Shown here piece by piece: positions 42,946 through 47,342 of a stretch of DNA of 47,342 nucleotides. The notes under the pieces are model-generated. The model had not been told where the DNA came from. It ran no database searches and was given only the letters and a program-made list of their open reading frames with translations. Each line of letters opens with the position of its first letter. Position 1 is the stretch's first letter. This stretch comes from Beijerinckiaceae bacterium (lineage in GTDB: Bacteria; Pseudomonadota; Alphaproteobacteria; Rhizobiales; Beijerinckiaceae), in NCBI GenBank assembly GCA_030684835.1, contig JAUXWZ010000151.1, positions 1-47,342 on the forward strand. The letters are read 5' to 3'. A program made the position numbers and the translations under genes.

Positions 42946-43509
42946 ATGAGCATCAACGATAGCGCGCTTGCGACAAGCGATTATTCTTCGTGGAGCAAGG
43001 CGCTGCACTGGATCACGGCGCTGATGATTCTGTTCATCATTCCGGCAGGGATCGTGATGACGAACATCGGGGAAGGCAGCCTCCAGAACAACCTTTACAA
43101 TCTGCATCGCTCTTTCGGCGTGTTTGTCTTCGCCATTGCGCTGGCGCGGGTGCTTATCCGCATCTCACACGGTGCGCCGGGCCCCGCTGCTGGTCTCACC
43201 GCCTTCGAGCGCTTCGCATCGGCGTTTGTACATTATGCGATGTACGTTTTGTTATTCGCTATGCCGATTGTCGGCTGGCTGATGACCTCGGCATATCGCG
43301 TCGATGTGTCAGTGTTTGGACTGTTTACGCTGCCGCACCTGATTGCGCAGAACGATGAAAACTTCAAGTTACTGCAGCAGATGCATTTCATCGGCGCCAT
43401 TTCATTGACGCTTCTCGTGCTGATGCATATCGGGGCGACCATCAAACACACGTTCATCAACAAGGACATCGTACTCTGGCGGATGTTGCCGAAAAGCTGG
43501 GGCGGTTGA
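42946..43509 (+). CDS. Cytochrome b561-family di-heme membrane protein
   Basis: A 187-residue inner-membrane protein with four transmembrane helices (about 17-38, 55-74, 94-115, 147-168). Likely heme-iron ligands are His21, His54, His147 and His161, as in the E. coli CybB/YodB family, whose members move electrons between quinol and periplasmic partners such as superoxide or periplasmic enzymes. It is the second plus-strand gene after the RibD-like reductase. Its stop is only 3 bases from the end of the convergent methyltransferase gene. The redox partner cannot be identified. Confidence 0.9.
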   Translation: MSINDSALATSDYSSWSKALHWITALMILFIIPAGIVMTNIGEGSLQNNLYNLHRSFGVFVFAIALARVLIRISHGAPGPAAGLTAFERFASAFVHYAMYVLLFAMPIVGWLMTSAYRVDVSVFGLFTLPHLIAQNDENFKLLQQMHFIGAISLTLLVLMHIGATIKHTFINKDIVLWRMLPKSWGG

Positions 43510-43512
43510 CGC

Positions 43513-44349
43513 TCACACTTTGACTGCGAAGATATCCGTATGGCCAACTTCGCAGCCGGTCGCTTGCGCACGCGCAGCAAGCCATGAGCCGACATCGGCT
43601 TCGGCAACAAGCCCGGTTTCGCGCACGGCGTTCGCTGCGCCGCGCGCGAGTTCATCGATGAGTCGCGCGTCGATTGACGTTAGCAACCAAGGCGAACTTG
43701 CGCGCGCCACTCGATAGCCTTGCCGCGTAAGGCTGCGCGCCAACGCGTCCGCCGCGTCGGGGCCAGCCGCAGGGCCAAAGCCCTTGTCGCTGTGTTGATG
43801 CGCGTGAAACGCCTCGCGCATGGCCCCGTCGGCTGCGTGCCGCGGGCTCCATTGCTCCACGCCGTTGTAGGTCAGCGTTGTGTAAAGCGGGGTTGAGCGC
43901 TCAGCCAACGCGGCTGAAAACCCATCCATCCAGTCCTCCGACACCAGATCGAAGAAGGCCGCGGCCGTGACAAGATCAAGCGGGCGCTCCAGCGCGTGCG
44001 CCACATGGCGGGCGAGATCAGCGCGTTCAAACAGGACTTCGATCCGCTTGTTCCCGCGCTGAATTACAAGGGCGCCATCTTCGTCCCGAGCGCCTTCGCC
44101 CCATTGGGCAAGCGCATCGCGCGCATGCGCCAGCAGGTTCTCGTCCCAGTCCACCAGCGTCCAGTGCTGGGCGTTACCAAGATGGTCAGCCAGCGCGCGC
44201 AGGTTTGAGCCCGAGCCGCAGCCCATGTCCATCACGCGCACAGGCGATGCAGATGCAAAATACGCCGCGACCTGCGCACGAAGGTCAGCTGAAAGCGAAC
44301 GATGATCGACAGGCTCTCGCAGCGCGAGCCATTCAGGCGAGAAACTCAT
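43513..44349 (-). CDS. Class I SAM-dependent methyltransferase
   Basis: A 278-residue soluble enzyme. The SAM-binding motif is VMDMGCGSGSNLRAL (39-53), followed by an acidic post-I motif (TLVDWDEN) and LDLVTAAAFFDLVSEDW as motif IV. The acceptor cannot be read from sequence. The start at 44349 (MSFSPEWLALREP) overlaps the glycosyltransferase stop by 4 bases (ATGA), indicating coupled translation. It is third in the PTPS-like / glycosyltransferase / methyltransferase operon, so it probably methylates a product of that pathway, perhaps a glycosylated one. Confidence 0.88.
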   Translation of the reverse strand: MSFSPEWLALREPVDHRSLSADLRAQVAAYFASASPVRVMDMGCGSGSNLRALADHLGNAQHWTLVDWDENLLAHARDALAQWGEGARDEDGALVIQRGNKRIEVLFERADLARHVAHALERPLDLVTAAAFFDLVSEDWMDGFSAALAERSTPLYTTLTYNGVEQWSPRHAADGAMREAFHAHQHSDKGFGPAAGPDAADALARSLTRQGYRVARASSPWLLTSIDARLIDELARGAANAVRETGLVAEADVGSWLAARAQATGCEVGHTDIFAVKV

Positions 44350-45425
44350 CGGCGCACTCTCATGTGAATGGTGCGAACAACTTCGGCGATCGTGCTCGCC
44401 GCGCTGTCCCATGTCGGAAGATGAACTGAGGCCTCAAGCGCAGCTGCGCCAAGGCGCTCGCGCAAGCCTGCGTCGCTTGTCGCGCGGCGCAATGCGCTTG
44501 CAAGCGCCGCCACGTCTTCCGGCGCTACTTTCAACGCCGCGTCATCGGGCACAGTGTCCGCCGCCGCGCCGCCCGTCGAGGAAACGATAGGCAAGCCGCG
44601 CACCATCGCTTCGGCGAGCACCATGCCATAGCCTTCATATCGCGAGGCCGACACGAAAAGGTCTGACTGGTCGTAAAATACAGCCAAACCAGCGTCATCC
44701 GCTGCGCCGGTAAATTCAACGCGATGCGTCAGGCCTGAACTTTCAATCTGCGCATGCAGGGCCGCCACTGCGCGCGGCGCACGGTCCATCGCGCCAACGA
44801 TTCGCAGGCGCCAATCGAGATCCTGGATTTGCGCAAGCGCGTCGATCAAAATGTCATAGCCTTTGCGCGGCACGATGGAGCCAACCGCAATGATGTTAAC
44901 GGTTGCTGATCCACTGCCCCGCGCAGGCGGCGCGCGATCAACGCCCGGTTCCGCAACGGTGATGACGTCTGCGGCGACGCCAAATTGCCCGATCAGGGTC
45001 GCCCGGGTAGCGTTGCTGGTGACGATCACATGATTGATGCGCGCCAGTATGGCGCGCTCGTTCTCGATCAGGGCGTGCGCCAGTTCATCGGACAAACCCG
45101 CTTCCAGCCCCAGCGGATGGTGGCACAAGGCGATCAGCGGCGCGCCGATGGCTCCTGCACGCGAAGGCGGAAAGGCGCCAAGCGCCAACCCGTCGGCGAG
45201 AATGACCTCACTTGGCGCAACGCTTTCCAGCACGCCCTGCGTGATTTCAAGATCAGCTTGCGAGGGAAACGGAAACGAGCCCGGCAACGCCAGCACACGC
45301 GCGTTCACGCCATGGCCCGCCAGCAACGCCAGCACGCGCCGGTCATAGACATAGCCGCCGGTTGGCGTTGCAAGATCGCCCGGAATGGCGAACGCAAGCC
45401 CGATCCCCTCACTCACTTTTGTCAC
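44346..45425 (-). CDS. Glycosyltransferase family 4 (GT-B)
   Basis: A 359-residue soluble retaining-type glycosyltransferase. The N-terminal acceptor domain has PTGGYVYDRRVLALLAGHG (21-39). The donor domain has IIAVGSIVPRKGYDILIDAL (about 176-195) and the E-x7-E-like element SASRYEGYGMVLAEAMVRGLP (about 254-274), both hallmarks of GT4. The frame starts with GTG at 45425, immediately after the stop of the PTPS-like gene. A GTG at 45416 has AGGTGA 5 bases upstream and may be the true start. It is tightly linked to a PTPS homologue and a methyltransferase, so a small-molecule acceptor such as a pterin is conceivable. Confidence 0.88.
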   Translation of the reverse strand: MTKVSEGIGLAFAIPGDLATPTGGYVYDRRVLALLAGHGVNARVLALPGSFPFPSQADLEITQGVLESVAPSEVILADGLALGAFPPSRAGAIGAPLIALCHHPLGLEAGLSDELAHALIENERAILARINHVIVTSNATRATLIGQFGVAADVITVAEPGVDRAPPARGSGSATVNIIAVGSIVPRKGYDILIDALAQIQDLDWRLRIVGAMDRAPRAVAALHAQIESSGLTHRVEFTGAADDAGLAVFYDQSDLFVSASRYEGYGMVLAEAMVRGLPIVSSTGGAAADTVPDDAALKVAPEDVAALASALRRATSDAGLRERLGAAALEASVHLPTWDSAASTIAEVVRTIHMRVRR

Positions 45426-45824
45426 CTAGACATTGCCTTCGTACCACGCACGCGCGACGTGAGATTCATGCAGCTTGACGCAAATCTTGACGATGCCCTC
45501 GCCGCCCGGTCCCAGCGCGCCGGTGCGCGCAGCGTCGGCCATTGCGTCGAAAATATAGCGCGAGAGATATTCGGTTGTTGTCTGCTTGCCTGCGAATTGC
45601 GGCAGATCGTCGAGGTTCTGGTAATTGAGCGGCCCGAGTGTCGCCTTCAACGCGTCATGAGCGCGGCCAATGTCCACAACGACGCCGTCGGAGGACAGCT
45701 CCTCGCGAAAAAAGGCCACATCCACGACGAACGTTGCGCCGTGTAATTTTTGCGCGGGGCCGAACAGGTCACCCTTGAATGAATGGGCGATCATGATGTG
45801 GTCGCGCACTTCGACGGCGTACAT
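45426..45824 (-). CDS. 6-pyruvoyl-tetrahydropterin synthase/QueD-like protein, non-canonical
   Basis: A 132-residue T-fold protein of the PTPS/QueD family, starting at MYAVEVRDHIMIAHSF with AGGAG upstream. His14 and His28 match zinc ligands, but the usual CxxxHGH is changed to AQKLHGA: the catalytic Cys and the third zinc His are missing. There is no Cys near the site (only one, in VKICVKLHE). Glu120 in LHESHVARAWYE keeps the substrate-anchoring Glu. It probably binds a pterin or a dihydroneopterin-triphosphate-like molecule but with different chemistry. It is first in an operon with a glycosyltransferase and a methyltransferase. Confidence 0.85.
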   Translation of the reverse strand: MYAVEVRDHIMIAHSFKGDLFGPAQKLHGATFVVDVAFFREELSSDGVVVDIGRAHDALKATLGPLNYQNLDDLPQFAGKQTTTEYLSRYIFDAMADAARTGALGPGGEGIVKICVKLHESHVARAWYEGNV

Positions 45825-45975
45825 GAATACTCCTGCCACTTGATAAGCAGCGCCTTACGTGGCGCGAGCGGAGGCAAATGGCAAGGCTCGTTCGTTCGCC
45901 GGGCGGATTGATAAATGGCGCCGAAACCCACATGATCGCCCAACAACAGGCCAAGCCTGACAGGGAAGGGAACAC
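45825..45975. promoter_or_regulatory. Divergent region between the PTPS-like operon and the fourth Bug gene
   Basis: 151 bases containing both starts' upstream regions. AGGAG precedes the PTPS-like gene, and AGGGAAGGGAACAC precedes the Bug gene. No clear dyad or terminator was seen. Confidence 0.35.
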
Positions 45976-47022
45976 ATGAGACACATCGGTGGGTTTGCGG
46001 CGGGAATCGCTTCGGTCTTGGCTCTCGCGTCGGTCGCCAGCGCGCAACCTGCGGATCAGTTCTACAAAGGCAAGACGTTCGTCATTTACAGCGGCCTCTC
46101 GGCGGGTGGCGCCTACAGCGCCTATGCCAGGCTGCTTGAGCGCCACATTGGCAAGCACATTCCCGGCAATCCGGTCACCGTGATGAAGGTGATGGAGGGG
46201 GCGAACGGACTCACGCTGGCCAACTGGCTTTATAACGTCGCTCCCAAGGACGGCCTCTCGATGGGTATTTTCCACGAGCGAATTGGTCTGGAGCCGGTGG
46301 TGTCGCCTCAAGGCACTATGTTTGATGGCCGAAAGTTCGACTGGATCGGCAGCGCCGCTAAACAGACGAGTGTTTGCTTCACCCGCGCGGACTCCGCGAT
46401 CAAGACCGTTGCGGACGCCCAGCGCGAGTCCATCCCCGTCGGCGCCAGCGCGGCTGCGGGATCGGACTCGGTGATGCCGCGCATGATGAACACAATGCTG
46501 GGCACGAAATTCCAGGTCATTCAGGGTTACGGCGGCGCCGACATTCTGCTGGCGATCGAGCGCGGCGAGGTCGAGGGTCGCTGCGGCTTTGGCTGGGCGA
46601 GCCTTAAGACCACGCGGCCGGACTGGGTGGAGCAGCGCAAGATCAATCTGCTCGCGCAGTTTTCCTACAAGCCTCATCCCGATCTGAAGGATGTGCCGCT
46701 GATGATGGATCTCGTCACGAAGCCCGAGGACAAGCGCGCCCTGCAACTCGTCTTCGCGACGCAGGAGATGGGCCGGCCGTTCACCGCGCCCCCCGGCACG
46801 CCGCCCGATCGCCTCGCCGTGCTGCGCAAGGCTTTCAACGCCGCGCTGGAAGATCCCGCCCTACTTGCCGAAGCGCAAAAGCAGGGGCTGGAGATCGACC
46901 CCATCACCGGGGAAGAAATCACGCAAATCCTCGTCGATCTGTACGATACCCCCAAGGAGATCGTCGATCGCGTGAACGGCTTCCGCACAGGTCGTGCGGA
47001 CGAAAAGTCGATCAAGAAGTAG
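45976..47022 (+). CDS. Bug-type (tripartite tricarboxylate transporter) substrate-binding protein
   Basis: A 348-residue periplasmic receptor with signal peptide ending at SVASAQ (about residue 24). The pocket motif is SGLSAGGAYSAYARLLERHIG (about 39-59), followed by HIPGNPVTVMKVMEGANG. Two Cys (SVCFTRAD and GRCGFGW) mirror those in the Bug protein at 23964. The ending DTPKEIVDRVNGF is family-like. It lies 7 bases before an amidohydrolase-type gene, suggesting that the ligand is the amidohydrolase substrate or a relative. It belongs to the same subfamily as the three receptors at 21.9-26.0 kb but stands apart from them. Confidence 0.93.
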   Translation: MRHIGGFAAGIASVLALASVASAQPADQFYKGKTFVIYSGLSAGGAYSAYARLLERHIGKHIPGNPVTVMKVMEGANGLTLANWLYNVAPKDGLSMGIFHERIGLEPVVSPQGTMFDGRKFDWIGSAAKQTSVCFTRADSAIKTVADAQRESIPVGASAAAGSDSVMPRMMNTMLGTKFQVIQGYGGADILLAIERGEVEGRCGFGWASLKTTRPDWVEQRKINLLAQFSYKPHPDLKDVPLMMDLVTKPEDKRALQLVFATQEMGRPFTAPPGTPPDRLAVLRKAFNAALEDPALLAEAQKQGLEIDPITGEEITQILVDLYDTPKEIVDRVNGFRTGRADEKSIKK

Positions 47023-47029
47023 GTCGCCC

Positions 47030-47342
47030 ATGCCGTTCCTCGCACACGGCGCCGCCGCGCCGTCCACTCGCGCCCTTTGCCACGCCGTCTGCTGCAAGCC
47101 GATGGCGTGGACTGCGCAATCGCCCGCGCGGCGGCGCATCGTTGCGCCGCGCGCCCAGCTGGGTTCAGGCGGCGCGCACCCCTTGAGCAGCGCAGGCGAG
47201 GCAGCCGCGCTCACGCAGGAGGCGCGGGCGAAAGCAGGCGGCGGCGCATCGCGCGTCGTCGACGTGCATTGCCACTTCTTCTCCGATGATTTGAAGGCCG
47301 CATGGCGGCAGGGCGGCGGCCATTTGCCGGGCAATATCGCCA
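47030..47342 (+). CDS. Amidohydrolase family protein, N-terminal part (cut by window end)
   Basis: An open frame from ATG 47030 runs to the window edge without a stop (104 codons seen). Its residues 78-84 read VDVHCHF, the HxH metal-binding strand that opens amidohydrolases of the ACMSD/OMPDC (amidohydrolase_2) type. This HxH usually lies within the first few residues, so the Ala/Arg-rich 75-residue lead is unusual. Another in-frame ATG lies at 47102, and the true start could be further down. It follows the Bug receptor gene by 7 bases and is likely in its operon. Substrate unknown; relatives decarboxylate or hydrolyse aromatic acids. Confidence 0.62.
   Translation, partial: MPFLAHGAAAPSTRALCHAVCCKPMAWTAQSPARRRIVAPRAQLGSGGAHPLSSAGEAAALTQEARAKAGGGASRVVDVHCHFFSDDLKAAWRQGGGHLPGNIA

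Overview
The window looks like chromosomal DNA of a high-GC alphaproteobacterium of the order Hyphomicrobiales (Rhizobiales), perhaps near Beijerinckiaceae or Xanthobacteraceae. This is inferred from the fabA-fabB-fabI order, the paired SH3-domain and 2-hydroxyacid dehydrogenase genes, the NDUFA9-like protein, several Bug-type (tripartite tricarboxylate) receptors, and the yfhM-pbpC pair. I could not run a search, so the genus is open. There are about 34 protein genes and one tRNA. No transcription factor, transposase, integrase, CRISPR array or rRNA was recognised, and no gene-free stretch exceeds 300 bases.

Layout. 63-5369 (minus): heavy-metal RND efflux operon of a small His/Cys-rich secreted protein, a periplasmic adaptor with an unusual embedded membrane hairpin, and a CzcA/CusA-type pump. 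5626-10293: a polysaccharide module of lower GC (GH1-RmlD fusion, glycosyltransferase, UDP-galactopyranose mutase) ending beside tRNA-Leu(CAG) at 10534-10620. 10783-18810: housekeeping genes (NDUFA9-like reductase, CysZ/EI24-like membrane protein, Spy-like LTXXQ protein, FabI, FabB, FabA, SH3 protein, 2-hydroxyacid dehydrogenase, NUDIX hydrolase). 18964-29601: a YeiH-type transporter followed by a catabolic-looking region. That region holds two alpha/beta hydrolases, three Bug receptors interleaved with an Ldh-family dehydrogenase in one minus-strand operon, and a divergent lone molybdenum-hydroxylase large subunit with an NMT1-like protein. 29654-38577: penicillin-binding protein 1C coupled to a bacterial alpha-2-macroglobulin, then a secreted protein with a degenerate trypsin fold. 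38627-45824: a YfhO-like membrane protein and a GTP-derived-heterocycle gene group (GTP cyclohydrolase II, RibD reductase-domain protein, cytochrome b561, methyltransferase, glycosyltransferase, non-canonical 6-pyruvoyl-tetrahydropterin synthase homologue). 45976-47342: a fourth Bug receptor and the start of an amidohydrolase cut by the window edge.

The most notable observations are two. First, imperfect short tandem duplications lie on or just after the stop codons of five different genes (fabI, the 2-hydroxyacid dehydrogenase, yeiH, the molybdenum hydroxylase, the protease-like gene). Second, the 41-46 kb gene group combines GTP cyclohydrolase II, a reductase-only RibD protein and a PTPS homologue lacking the usual catalytic Cys with a sugar transferase and a methyltransferase, which could be an undescribed pterin- or pyrimidine-derived pathway.
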